Origin: Brassica napus
Taxonomy: Eukaryota > Streptophyta > Magnoliopsida > Brassicales > Brassicaceae
Direction: 5' to 3'
DNA: 64,000 nucleotides
Assembly: GCF_020379485.1 (NCBI RefSeq)
Contig: NC_063436.1
Location: forward strand, 30,688,423 to 30,752,422
Below, piece by piece: positions 47,518 to 57,989 of the stretch. The notes under the pieces are model-generated. The model saw only the letters and a list, made by a program, of their open reading frames with translations. It did not search any database and was not told the origin of the DNA. Both the position numbers and the translations under genes were made by a program. Numbering within the stretch: the first letter of the stretch is position 1; every line of letters starts with the position of its first letter.

Positions 47518-47550
47518 CTAGGGTCGGCCCGCCCTACAGGCGGGATATTA
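47518..47550 (-). mobile_element. Helitron 3' terminus (e), same family as (d)
   Basis: CTAG at 47521-47518 (minus strand) is followed by T, with the hairpin CCCGCCTGTAGGGCGGGC just inside. The terminal 33 bp closely match Helitron (d) at 25897. The 5' end was not identified before ADF9. Confidence 0.6.
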
Positions 47551-48222
47551 GTTAATTTGATATTCACTAAATATTCGAGTTGAAATTTGTTTTAAGATTC
47601 AAGAATTTGCTTATTTGTTATGTGTTACTTATTAGTATGCGGTGGTATAGTTGTTTTTTTCGATTATTCTTGCTTTGATATTGTATCAAATAAACTAATT
47701 GTCCAACTCATAATTATAGACGTACAAATGTGGATTTGTGATAAAGTTTGATGACAATACTGTTTTTTTTTTATTCTTATTCATAGTGGAGTCTGCATGT
47801 GTCAAAAAGAGGCCTATATCAACTTTTATGTTTTTGCGTATGGATTTTAAATATATATTATTTTATATAATGCATACTTGCTCTACAACATTTGCTTGTA
47901 GACTAAAAAAAAACTGTTTTCTATATTTTTAAAAGAGAAAATATTTAGTCTAGAATATAACATGGACATATGTATTGACTATATATAGAAGTTGGGTGTT
48001 ATTTTAAAATGACATATGTATAGAGGTTTTTCAACCATTACTTCACTGGCACAAAACATTTATAAGTGCAAATACCTTCTTTTAAAAGCAAAACTAATAA
48101 AAGCGTGTACAACAAATATATTTTGATATATATTATATGCATAAAGTTATAAAGGTTGGAAACATTGCAAAACTGTTTAGAGCAAAGTTTTTAACTTCAC
48201 GATCTTCATCTTGACGTCAGTT
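47551..48222. other. AT-rich DNA, probably Helitron interior
   Basis: No gene seen. It is likely the body of Helitron (e). Confidence 0.4.
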
Positions 48223-48390
48223 CAGTGCCGGCCCTGGCCAGAAGCAGAAGAAGCATGGACTTCCAGCCAACACGATAATAAGTATTTTCGCGACCACATA
48301 TTTATAAAAAGTGACTTTAGCCTAGTGGTTCTAAGAGAAATTACCTGTGCTGGAGGTGCTGGGTTCAATTACTCCCGAACATATTTTTAT
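48223..48390. mobile_element. Partial hAT-type MITE upstream of ADF9
   Basis: CAGTGCCGGCCCTGG at 48223 is the left end of the family seen at 42858. The following text (CTAGTGGTTCTAAGAG..., GGGTTCAATTACTCCCG) is of the kind found inside these elements. No right end or 8-bp duplication is visible before ADF9, so the right boundary is a guess. Confidence 0.45.
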
Positions 48391-48433
48391 ATATATAGAT
48401 TTTGACCTCATATTTGATAATTTATTCAGTAAT

Positions 48434-49082
48434 ATGGTATTAGAGGCGTCGATGAACGGTACGTGGATGACGGAGGAGTGCAACAGATCGTATACCGTGG
48501 ATGACGGAGGAGTGCAAGAGATGGTTCATGGAGATGAAATGGAAGAAAGTGCACAGATACATCGTTTTCAAGATCGAGGAGAAATCCAAGAAAGTCACCG
48601 TTGACAAGGTTGGTGCTGCCGGCGAGACCTATCAAGATCTCGCCGCTTCCTTACCGGAGGATGACTGTCGCTACGCCGTGTTTGATTTCGATTACGTGAC
48701 CGTTAATAACTGCCGCATGAGCAAGCTCTTCTTCATCACCTGGTCAGTGTTTTAGTCTTCTTAAACTGTTAAACGTATTCTTATATCCTTTTACCACTCT
48801 ATAAGATGGTCAAATCCATTTGAACGTAACCAATCCGAAATCACAATCATACCAAACCGATCTGAGCCGAAACCGAACCAATCCGACCAAGGGTCAAAAC
48901 GCAATTTATTTGTTGTTGTGTGAATATATAGGTCCCCGGAGGCGTCGAGAATAAGAGAGAAGATGATGTATGCAACGTCGAAGAGTGGGCTGAGAAGAGT
49001 GTTGGTAGGCATTCACTATGAGCTTCAAGCCACCGACCCAACCGAGATGGGATTTGACAAAATCCAGGACCGGACCAAATAA
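48434..49082 (+). pseudogene. ADF9: Actin-depolymerizing factor ADF9, frameshifted by a tandem duplication
   Basis: ATG at 48434 begins MVLEASMNGTWMTEEC, but a 34-bp tandem duplication (48462-48529) then shifts the frame. An internal ATG at 48501 re-enters the correct frame (MTEECKRWFMEMKWKKVHRYIVFKI). Exon 48501-48742 and exon 48932-49082, joined by a 189-bp GT-AG intron that splits a Trp codon, would give 130 residues. They include CRYAVFDFDYVTV, WSPEASRIREKMMYATSK and the C-terminal TDPTEMGFDKIQDRTK. ADFs bind actin and sever or, for the ADF9 type, bundle filaments. Without the duplication the length would be 141 residues. Translation from 48501 would lack the N-terminus, so function is doubtful. 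Confidence 0.85.
48462..48529 (+). repeat. 34-bp tandem duplication in ADF9
   Basis: CGTGGATGACGGAGGAGTGC begins at 48462 and again at 48496. The copies are near-identical for their first 22 bases and then diverge. 34 is not a multiple of three, hence the frameshift. Confidence 0.85.
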
Positions 49083-49763
49083 GTCTACATTCCATTTAAC
49101 CGGAGTTACATGCTTCAGTGATCAGTAGCTGTTATTAACAACAGTCATGGGAAGCAATTAATTATCTGTTAATGTTAGTTATTGATGTTTAGTGCTTAAC
49201 TTCGTATTTGCTTTTAGTTGTCAAACAAAAGAATAGCACTCCTTTTGTTGACAAGAGTTGTATTGACTATTGTTTCTGGTTCATGTTTGTTAGTCTTAAT
49301 GTTAAATGTTATGTATGCCTCTGCTGCCGCTAATGCTGCTAATAAAAAGCCTAAGTTTATCTGAATTGTATTGGAACTAATGTCATTCAAGCAAAGCATG
49401 ATACTGCTTAACTTGAACGTCATATGTAAAGTGTGATCAATTTTACTGGAAGTACAATTTAAATAGTCTTATAATTATGAAAAAGAGTGAGACTAATTTT
49501 CTTTAGAGAGGGTGCTTAGAAAAAGAGATTTAGTTAAACTTAAAAACATGAACTATTGACTGGCGAGCATGGTGATAGAATTTGTATTCATATTTGCTTG
49601 CAGTGTTACGTTTACAAACTTTTCCGGATTGGGTTAGGCCCAATTACAAATTCACTTGTGGATCTTAAACAACCTAAATAGTTTATTGGTAAACCCTACC
49701 TCACAATCTCACATGATCCAAATCTTCCAATTGATCTTTAAATATTTGTGAGGAAGGGATAAT
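49083..49763. other. ADF9 3' flank and spacer
   Basis: No gene seen. Confidence 0.5.
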
Positions 49764-49786
49764 GAATAAAGGATAGCTGGTGTTTC

Positions 49787-49817
<31 letters not shown>

Positions 49818-49833
49818 ATAAAGGATAGCTGGT
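49764..49833. repeat. Poly(A) stub insertion with 18-bp direct repeats
   Basis: GAATAAAGGATAGCTGGT occurs at 49764-49781 and 49816-49833, separated by GTTTC plus 29 A. The long, pure A tail suggests a recent event. Confidence 0.9.
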
Positions 49834-49928
49834 AAAACAAATCTTCTAATGGATCTTTCTTGGTCGTCGGCCCAAGAAAAATTAATAATAAATGATTATA
49901 TTAGTTACCCGATATTGGTTTAGCAAAT

Positions 49929-50001
49929 GCTCTCGTAGCTCAGTTGGTTAGAGCACCCGTTTAGTAAGCGGGAGGTCTTGAGGTCAACTCTCAACGAAAG
50001 C
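49929..50001 (+). tRNA. tRNA-Thr (AGT), possibly degenerate
   Basis: A 73-nt cloverleaf with acceptor arms GCTCTCG and CGAAAGC (one C-A mismatch), D-arm GCTCAGTTGGTTAGAGC, and anticodon loop TTAGTAA with anticodon AGT between CCCGT and GCGGG. The T arm is TTGAG-GTCAACT-CTCAA. The A box is good. The T loop starts GTC in place of the conserved TTC, which alters the pol III B box, and the acceptor mismatch is a second defect. It may be weakly expressed or a pseudogene. No intron is visible. Confidence 0.85.
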
Positions 50002-50346
50002 ATTATTCCTTTTGTTGCTTTTAACCTTTCTGACCAGACAAAAATATCTAGAAAGGTATCTAGGCATATTTGCTGGGACCGACCGAGTTTCACCTCGAAA
50101 ACCGAAATGATGAAATCTTCGTTGTTGATTGCGGAGAGACTTTTAACTCTTGCAAGTCTTCAATCCCAATTCACCGTTTCATGCGCTCCATCATGTTAGA
50201 ATTCTTTTTGTTTCCTTAGTAAATAAGTAGTCAACATACAAACACCCTTTAATGATTTCAAACTTAGGTAGCTTTTCTTATTCAGTTGAGACACAACATT
50301 ATAATTAGATATTTATACCAAGAAAAGTGTTAGTATATATAGTATT

Positions 50347-50402
50347 AGTTATCAATTTTACTTTGTTGTTCAAAAAAAAAAAAAAGTTATCAATTTTACT
50401 TT
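50347..50402. repeat. Poly(A) stub insertion with 18-bp direct repeats
   Basis: AGTTATCAATTTTACTTT occurs at 50347-50364 and 50385-50402, separated by GTTGTTC plus 13 A. Confidence 0.9.
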
Positions 50403-51763
50403 AACTTTATAGTAGGTTTTAGCTTGATAAACAAACCATATGATATGAAATGTCCCCTTCTTTTAAAAAGCTTACAACTTTTACGGTTGAAAAAGTTATG
50501 TGTTTATATATTGGGGTATATATGTGATTATGTGAATAATAATTTTGTTGATGATACCCGCTGTCACAATGGACCATGTGATTAACTTTCAAGTTTTCAT
50601 CTCACAAAGAAGTGATTTTCAATCATGTGATCACCATCACCATGCCATTAGTTTAGAAGATAGATAGATGTGTTTTACAATGGCTCAGCCATGTCTATAG
50701 ACATATATATTTTTAATTCAAAGACAAATGGGCTAGACCACTTTTTTAAATGTAATTTGTTTGTATGACCAGAAATATGAAATGGTTAGTTGGATGTTGA
50801 TATAGTCATGGGAAACTTATTGAAACATGGTTTCCATTTATTGACGACAAAATTAGGTCCATCCTGGAATGTGTGTGTATTTGCAGTCCCTCTTACATCT
50901 CTTTGATTGCTCATGCGAGGTAGATGAATTTGTTTCAACAGTTCACGAGTTATTACAATTTCTAACACCAACTTTCACACCTTCGCTATAGAAGGTAGAT
51001 ATCATAATGTACTACAAACATTGAGCTTACCAACTTCATTTTCACAATAAGAATGTGTTCAGTCCATTCGCTAACTACTCATTTTACCGTTAACTAATTA
51101 GTTGTATACTGTTCTAACTTTTCATTCAGTTGTTTGATTGGCAAATTCTCATAAACTTGTAAATACAGATATACTTTACATTTGTGATTAGTCCATTACA
51201 TAATATATAAAATCTAGTGAGTAGTACCAGTGACTATTGTGTGTGTGTAGTAGATATGCAAAGCCTATGGAGCTTTTTTATCATATACATTGTTAGATCC
51301 TGCAGAATCTACAGTCGAATAAACCCAATCAAAGAAGTAGGGCTTCACCACCCATTTCTTTTATTTTTATTTAATTTTAAGTGGGAACTCAGATAAACGT
51401 CAAAGCGTACACAATACGTATACCTCCACAGTTATGCCACTTTGCACAAATCAATCATCTTTGTCTATCCCATGTCGTAATCAATCACATTTTATCATAA
51501 TGTCTGCATATTTATAGATCTGTGGTCTTTAATCGTTGTAGTACAATGATAACGATGAGTTTTGGACATCATTTGATATTTCCATGTGTGTTAACAAAAA
51601 AAAAAAGATAAGATAAGTCTCATTCAGAAAAAAAAAAGAAACACAAAACATTAAAATAAAATAAAGCCCACTAACTTAAAATAGTTCTGCAGTTATTACT
51701 ACACCTCATATGGGTTATACGATCATGACCGCATGATCATCCAGAAACCCGACCCGGATTTTT
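50403..51763. other. Intergenic DNA and SLP2 3' flank
   Basis: No gene seen. The 61-codon frame at 50786-50971 (minus) has no support. Confidence 0.5.
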
Positions 51764-54067
51764 TTACAACACATCTAATTGGGTCACCACAACGGGGCTC
51801 CGAACCACGTGTTTCCCACCATCAAACCACGTGACAGACCCGAAAGCAGCACCCGTTTCTCCCAACACCACATTCCTCGTATCCACCGTCACCGTTACCG
51901 CATAGCTCCGTCTCTTAACGGCCGAACTAAACACTAGCCTCGGCGGTTTCACCGTTATCGTCACTCCTCTCGGTGACTCTATCCTCGCCCGGTAAACCGC
52001 CTCGGGCTGGCCCACATTCGTCGCCGTCCTTATGATAGTCTTGCTCAACGTCCCTCTTCTCGAAGTGGGAAACATCGCCGTGATCGACGGGTAATTCAGA
52101 TTCCCCGGCGACGGTTTTCTCTTCGTCGGACACCTCACCGGAGTTCTCGTGATCACTTGAATCGTCTTTGGTCCGTAACCGATTGAGCAGAGAAAGGTAA
52201 TGTAATCGTCGTTGGTTATATCGTAGACCAGACCAGGATCCATAGCCCGGCCCAAATTGAGATGACCCGACCCGAAATCGTAAGGCGTACCCGACTTCCC
52301 CGTGGATTCATCAATCAACGAGCGGTTAGAGTTATCGACGAGGTTAGTCGTCGTCATCATTGCGGATCGTATCGCGGCGGGGCTCCAGTTAGGATGGGCG
52401 GATTTAAGCAGCGCCGCCGCTCCACTGACGTGAGGACACGCCATCGATGTACCGGAGAGGATGTTGAACTCCGTTTTGCGAGGATCAGACGCCAAACCGG
52501 TAGGCCCCACAGCGTCTGTCCAAGCGGCGAGGATGTTAACTCCCGGAGCGATCAAATCCGGTTTTAAAATCTCCGGGTTTAACCCGTTTGGTCCTCTCCC
52601 TGAAAAAGAAGCAATAACCGGAGCCGGTTTGATTCCGGTTATCGTCCCTCTGAAATCAATCGAAGCAACCGGATTCGGATGGGAAGAAGCGTAGGCTTTG
52701 ATTCGATCTCCCTCGTTTGATCCAACGGCGCACGCGGGGATGAGATGAGCATCACCGACCAAACCTTCACCGTTAGATGCGCCGTTAGCGAGAATCATCC
52801 CAACGCCGCCTGCTTTCTTCACCACCAAACCTTTCGCCACACGAGGACTGCTTCCTCTATCGCAAATTACGATTTTACCCCTGACATGCTTCGGATCGAG
52901 CGAATTCTCCATGCACAGAGACGCCGACGACATCCCGGCGTTCCCTGGATAAACCACCGGAAACATCCGGCCTTTGAGCGGCACTCCGGCGTAAAGAGAC
53001 ACGCCGCCGAGACGGTGCCCGTCGCCGAGAATCGCATCCGCAGGGAAATTCCGATCGATCGTTCCCGCGCCGACGGTGGTCACCCACGGCGCGAGGTTCG
53101 TAACCGACATGCCGTTAGGTCCCTCGTTCCCGGCGGAGGAAGAGACGAAGATTCCTTTAGACGCGGCGCCGTACGAGCCAATCGCGATGGGGTCGAGATA
53201 ATACGGCGAAGTGATCCCGTCTCCGCCGCCGATCGATATCGAAATGACGTCGACGCCGTCAACAACCGCGGCGTCGAAAGCAGCGAGGATGTCGGAGTCG
53301 AGGCAGCCGGAGTCTTTCCAACAGACTTTGTAGGCGGCGATGCGAGCTTTCGGAGCGACGCCTTTGGCGATGCCGGAGGCGTATCCGGACATGCTGGCTT
53401 TGAAAGCGTGACGCCCAGCGGCGGTTGAGGCTGTGTGGGTCCCGTGACCGTCTGCGTCACGTGGAGAAAGAAACTCAACCGTTTTGTTGATTCCTCCAAT
53501 CACAGCGGCTTGTTGTCCCTTGGCGAAGAATCTCGCTCCCACGATTTTACGGTTACAGTTCCTGGGACCAAACCTGGCTCCAGCCTGGCAAACGCCTCTC
53601 CACCGCTTGGGGACTGGACCGAGGTTGAGATCTGAGAAGCTCCTCCGCTCCGGCCAGATTCCGGTGTCTAAGACGCCGATGATTACGTCTGAGCCGTAGT
53701 CGGAGTCGGACCAGAGCCCTTTTTGATTCTCTAGACCTAGGAACTGAGGAGAGCGCGTGGTGTGAAGCTCGCGGCGGCGGTCCTCGAAAACAGCGAGAAC
53801 CGCCGGGTGATTGCGGAGGTTATCGGCTTCGTCGGGAGTGACCACCGCGGAGAAGCCGTGGAAGACGGTGTGGTACACGTGGAGGATGCTTGATTCTTGG
53901 GCGAACTCGGAACTGTACCAGTGGTAGTGCGTCGGGAAAACGGACGGCATAGATCCACCATCGACGCGGAAAATGAAGGTCTTCGCGGCCTGAGAGGCGT
54001 CGGCGGCGAAGGAAATGAACGGAGATGAGATAAAGAAGAAGAGGAGAGCGAGAAAAGAGGAAGCCAT
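51764..54067 (-). CDS. SLP2: Subtilisin-like serine protease SBT1.6/SLP2 (intact, intronless)
   Basis: 767 residues from ATG at 54067. An in-frame ATG at 54127 would add 20 residues, but MASSFLALLFFFISSPFISFA is a textbook signal peptide and marks the true start. It is followed by an I9 propeptide (about 33-110) and the S8 catalytic domain with Asp about 134 (VLDTGIWPE), His about 208 (DGHGTHTAST), Asn about 314 (SSAGNEGP) and Ser about 541 (SGTSMACPHVSG). A PA domain insert lies at about 350-480 and a C-terminal Fn3-like domain begins near 660. It closely matches Arabidopsis At4g34980 as recalled. It is a secreted, apoplastic endopeptidase; the exact substrate is not known to me. Its high GC explains the long shadow frames on the other strand. 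Confidence 0.96.
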   Translation of the reverse strand: MASSFLALLFFFISSPFISFAADASQAAKTFIFRVDGGSMPSVFPTHYHWYSSEFAQESSILHVYHTVFHGFSAVVTPDEADNLRNHPAVLAVFEDRRRELHTTRSPQFLGLENQKGLWSDSDYGSDVIIGVLDTGIWPERRSFSDLNLGPVPKRWRGVCQAGARFGPRNCNRKIVGARFFAKGQQAAVIGGINKTVEFLSPRDADGHGTHTASTAAGRHAFKASMSGYASGIAKGVAPKARIAAYKVCWKDSGCLDSDILAAFDAAVVDGVDVISISIGGGDGITSPYYLDPIAIGSYGAASKGIFVSSSAGNEGPNGMSVTNLAPWVTTVGAGTIDRNFPADAILGDGHRLGGVSLYAGVPLKGRMFPVVYPGNAGMSSASLCMENSLDPKHVRGKIVICDRGSSPRVAKGLVVKKAGGVGMILANGASNGEGLVGDAHLIPACAVGSNEGDRIKAYASSHPNPVASIDFRGTITGIKPAPVIASFSGRGPNGLNPEILKPDLIAPGVNILAAWTDAVGPTGLASDPRKTEFNILSGTSMACPHVSGAAALLKSAHPNWSPAAIRSAMMTTTNLVDNSNRSLIDESTGKSGTPYDFGSGHLNLGRAMDPGLVYDITNDDYITFLCSIGYGPKTIQVITRTPVRCPTKRKPSPGNLNYPSITAMFPTSRRGTLSKTIIRTATNVGQPEAVYRARIESPRGVTITVKPPRLVFSSAVKRRSYAVTVTVDTRNVVLGETGAAFGSVTWFDGGKHVVRSPVVVTQLDVL

Positions 54068-54122
54068 GGGGGAGTGGAGAGAGTGAAGTGAGAGGGGTTT
54101 TACCGACATTGGTGCTTGTCTG

Positions 54123-54133
54123 ACCAATATAAA
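54123..54133 (-). promoter_or_regulatory. Possible TATA-like element of SLP2
   Basis: CTTTATATTGG on the minus strand lies about 60 bp upstream of the chosen start codon. If it is the TATA box, the ATG at 54127 would be outside the transcript, supporting the start at 54067. Confidence 0.4.
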
Positions 54134-56163
54134 GGAAAAAGTAATAATTTACTTTCTTTGTATTTTAATTAATAAAATCTAATTACTTTATTAATCACTC
54201 TGGATAATCATCCTGCACAAATATTCCTAGTACCATGTCGCTTGTATGATTCTGGACAAATAATAGGATTAATAAATCACAAAATACAATTTAGTTAGTT
54301 TCTTCTCTTTTAGCCAAAACATAATTCTTCACAACAGGTATGTGTAATTGAAAAGATATGTTATTCACTTATTTGATTTGATGGACAACTAATCTTTTGG
54401 TTTAAGTCCTTAATTACTTTTTTTTAGCAACAGCCCTTAATTAGTTACCTTATATAATTAATGAGATGGGTGGGACACTGTGCAGTGGGCACACTGTGCT
54501 GCTTAAAACGACAGTGTTTTGCTGAGATACTGCGAAAGTGAGTCACACCATAGTAGGACTCGATATATATTTCTCTTTTATTTAATCTTTGTGGACATTG
54601 GAACTGCGGACGTTACCTTTTCTTGTTTTTGCTCTTTTCTCCAGAAATGATCACATGCATGTGAGATCATCTTAATAATAATAATACACGATCCACTTCT
54701 AACGGTCGATTTTTTCAATAAACTCATCACATTCTGTGCTACTGCTAACAGGTTGCAAAGCTGTTGATTTCATCGCCATAGAAGTTTAGTAATCATTATA
54801 TTATTAGCAGACTTTTAAAGTATATGATATGTACAGTATTTCGAAATATTTGGATATCTATTTTTATATTGATGGTGAAGAGGAGGAGCGGGCTTCAGGA
54901 GAAATAGTCTGAGTAGCTGCATTCTGAAAATAAAGCAAGGCATCAAAAACTTTTGCGATCCTTAATATTACCATATTCGTCGACTGTGAATCACAACGGC
55001 TATACATACCAGCTTCTGCTATCATTTAATTTACTCAGGCACTAGGATTATAGGTTACGCAGACGACCACAAACCCAGCAGAAAGTTCCAATATAAAAGC
55101 CCATAGGAGCTATCATTGGGCTGCTAGCTTCTATTTTGTAGTAGGCCAAACCAAAACATATGACTTTCTTGCTCAGATAAGTGTTTTAAATGTTTTGTTT
55201 GATATCTCGAGCCATCAAAGTTCTATAATCGTGATTTAAAAAAACAGTACGAATGTTTGTGTCAACGTGTGGTGTATAGAAATGTTAACGAAAGGAAAGA
55301 CTATTTTATTTTTGTCTCAAGTCTAAACGTGTGGTGTATTCAAGTGTTAACGAAGGTAAAGACTTTCATTATTGTCGACAGTTTTAACCTATGATGTTAA
55401 GTTTCATGGATTTAAATTCCTGACATAGTCGATCGAATTAGTTCAAGTTACAAAATATAATTCATCCAAATCTTAATCAATCTGCATACTTTATCTGCAT
55501 TTTTTTTGGTAAAATGTTAAGATTACTTAATCTCCATTTTTATACATATATCGTTTGATCTTTGGCGTGTTTCTCATATCCCGCTGTTCCATGTATCTTA
55601 TATATCTATGACAAACTTTTTAGGAGCATCAATATCACAAGCATAATGCAAACTACTATACATACAAAGTTCTGTTTAGGATATATCTACCTTTTCATTT
55701 GTGTGGCCGCTATTTACTTTTAAGTTGAAAAATCTTTGAACAATCAACACCATATATACCAATGTCCTAGATATTATTCGCACTGTTTTTAGAAATAGGG
55801 TGATGGTGAACCTTCTGGTTAAATTCTAAATTGTTAATTAGAGTGAAACGAACTTTCATTTGGTAAAGACATTGTACTAACACATTGTATCTGTTATAGA
55901 TTTGAATTAATTATTGATGAAACGAAAGGGTGCAATGAATAGAAACATGCACTAATAATAGTAATACCCTTTCAATCGTTCTCATGCTTCTCATCCATGC
56001 ATAGCTTATCTACTTCTTTGTAATGTCAAATCTCTTAGGAATAATAACCATTCACAATTGTCAAGCATGGTTGGGCTTTTACGTTGTACTCCATAAGATT
56101 TCAATTTAGAGTAAAAATGCACTAAGGATATATCTCTTTTCAAGTAAAAACTATAAACCCTAA
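54134..56163. other. Intergenic DNA between SLP2 and MYB32
   Basis: No gene seen. A weak stub-like structure (CCTTAATTA repeated around TTTTTTTTAGCAACA) is present near 54405-54445. Near 55260-55370 the phrase ACGTGTGGTGTAT recurs, a short local duplication. Confidence 0.45.
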
Positions 56164-56436
56164 GAGCACACACATTAGTGAACTTATGGGGGGTTCACAC
56201 AGATTCCAAAAAAAAAAAAAAAATTAAAATAAGGAATAGTGATGAACTTGTCTCTCTCCACTTCTTCTTAGTAAACCTGGTTCATCACTGTAGCGCGGGT
56301 CCCACGGCACGTAGCGGCCCGCGATTGGTCCGATTAATTAATTTTTTTTTTTTAAAACAAAAATCAAACAAAAAAAATAAATAATAAAAAAATACTTTGT
56401 GAACCCCTTTCATGGGGTTCACTAATGGGGATGCTC
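56164..56436. mobile_element. Tourist-like MITE
   Basis: Left end GAGCACACACATTAGTGAAC; right end, on the other strand, GAGCATCCCCATTAGTGAAC. TAA flanks both ends (56161-56163 and 56437-56439). 273 bp. The frame inside it is by chance. Confidence 0.8.
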
Positions 56437-56784
56437 TAACAAAGAAAAACTTATAAAAATTCAGTTCTTGTAGACTATAGACTATAAACTAAAATTTTCA
56501 CATCTTTGAATAGTCTAGCTAGCATGAATCTATGACAGATAAATGTATGCTAGTGTACTAAAAGATGTGAACAACTACGTTAAAAGCTAACTTATTGTTG
56601 AACTTTAGAAACATGCAAGATTTGTAGTATTTAACTAAGGCCACGGTTTTTTTTTTTTCTGTTTGGGTAAGTATATTACAGAAAAAATGAAGGAAACTTA
56701 AGGGAAGTAAAGATGAGATTAGAAAAGAGAAGAGTACGTTAAATTGTTAATATCACATCTTTCAACAATCTTCTTTAATTAATT

Positions 56785-57666
56785 TCAGTTCATTTCCAAG
56801 CTAGTATAATCCAAGACACTACTAGTGTTTAAACCCAAGAAGTCAAAACCAACAACACTACTACTAATGTCGCTTGAAGAGTAGCTGCTACTACTAGAGT
56901 CATCTATATGACATCTCACATTCTCACAGCTACACTCCTTACCGTTTCCCAACCCAAAACGACACGCACTGCAGAGATACTTCTCTCTCCCAAACAAGAG
57001 TTTCCTCTCATCACGTTGCTGTTGGTCTTGCCATGGCGGGCTGATTCTAAGCTCAAGATTCAAATCCAAGCTCTTCGTTTTGCAAGTCAGACTCTTTTTA
57101 AACCTTCCCTCCTCCCTAGAACTTTCCTCCTTCTCCAGCTGAGGACCGAAAGAGAGAACCTTTACAAGCGAGTCCTCTGTTTCTCTAGCTTCAGACGCAT
57201 CTCGTCGAGCTTTGATCGGCCGATGAGTAGCGGGATCAATCCCTCCTCTCAAAAGCTTCCTCTTCACATGTGTATTCCAGTAGTTCTTAATCTCGTTATC
57301 TGTTCTTCCAGGTAACCTCGTCGCAATAAGAGACCACCTGAATAAAAAAAGCAGAGTATGAGAAACAGAGCATAAAACAGAGGATTTTGTTGATGACTCT
57401 TACTTGTTGCCGAGGAGGCTATGTAGTTTGATGATGAGATCGTCTTCTTCGAGGGTGAAGTTACCTCTCTTGAGATCAGGACGGAGATAGTTAATCCAAC
57501 GGAGACGGCAGCTTTTACCGCAGCGGAGAAGGCCAGCGGATGCAGGGAGCGAGCGCCAACAACCTTCGCCGTGGGATTTGATGTAAGAGATGAGCTTCTG
57601 GTCTTCTTCCTTGGTCCAAGCTCCTTTGTTGGTGTGGTCTTTCTCGCAGCATGGAGACCTCCCCAT
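56785..57666 (-). CDS. MYB32: R2R3-MYB repressor MYB32 (two exons, intact)
   Basis: Exon 1 is 57666-57404 and exon 2 is 57337-56785, with a 66-bp GT-AG intron splitting a Lys codon: 271 residues. R2 lies at about 9-61 and R3 at about 67-112. The signature [22 protein letters not shown] places it in subgroup 4. The EAR repression motif is [10 protein letters not shown], followed by the zinc-finger-like [21 protein letters not shown] and a C-terminal GFDFLGLN. Subgroup 4 MYBs (MYB4, 7, 32) repress phenylpropanoid genes, and MYB32 loss in Arabidopsis affects pollen. The nuclear location is inferred from the family. The leader carries a GA/CT microsatellite (about 57726-57746). A copia element lies 323 bp upstream. 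Confidence 0.95.
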
Positions 57667-57828
57667 ATCTTGTGATGATGGTCTTGTTATGATGAAAACT
57701 AGGGTTTTATGGAGAGATGTTTTAAAAGAGAGAGAGAGAGAGAGGTGAGGACAAGCCTAAACTCTTTCTAGAAGAGAGTTGGTAAGACACGTTTGAAGGA
57801 GTGGCTAGTGGGCTCTGGTATCAAAATT

Positions 57829-57842
57829 ATAAATATATATAA
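57829..57842 (-). promoter_or_regulatory. Possible TATA box of MYB32
   Basis: TATATATATTTATA on the minus strand about 165 bp upstream of the start codon, between the gene and the copia insertion. The core promoter would therefore still be attached to the gene. Confidence 0.4.
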
Positions 57843-57989
57843 TTGAATATTGACATGATCTTGTTCACAATATCAATGGGAAGACGCATTTATGTTTGTT
57901 TTACAATAATCGTAGTATAGACACGTTCAAATTTGAAATGGCGACATGCGTTTTGTTGTAGTTTACCACTTGATTAATTTGATCCTATG

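Noticed and set aside
52745..53428. 227-codon plus-strand frame
   Set aside because: It is antisense to the SLP2 catalytic domain; high GC and codon bias of the real gene keep the other strand open. It has no domain and an Arg/His-rich composition.
53080..53499. 139-codon minus-strand frame
   Set aside because: Out-of-frame shadow of SLP2 on the same strand.
56908..57315. 135-codon plus-strand frame
   Set aside because: Antisense shadow of MYB32 exon 2.
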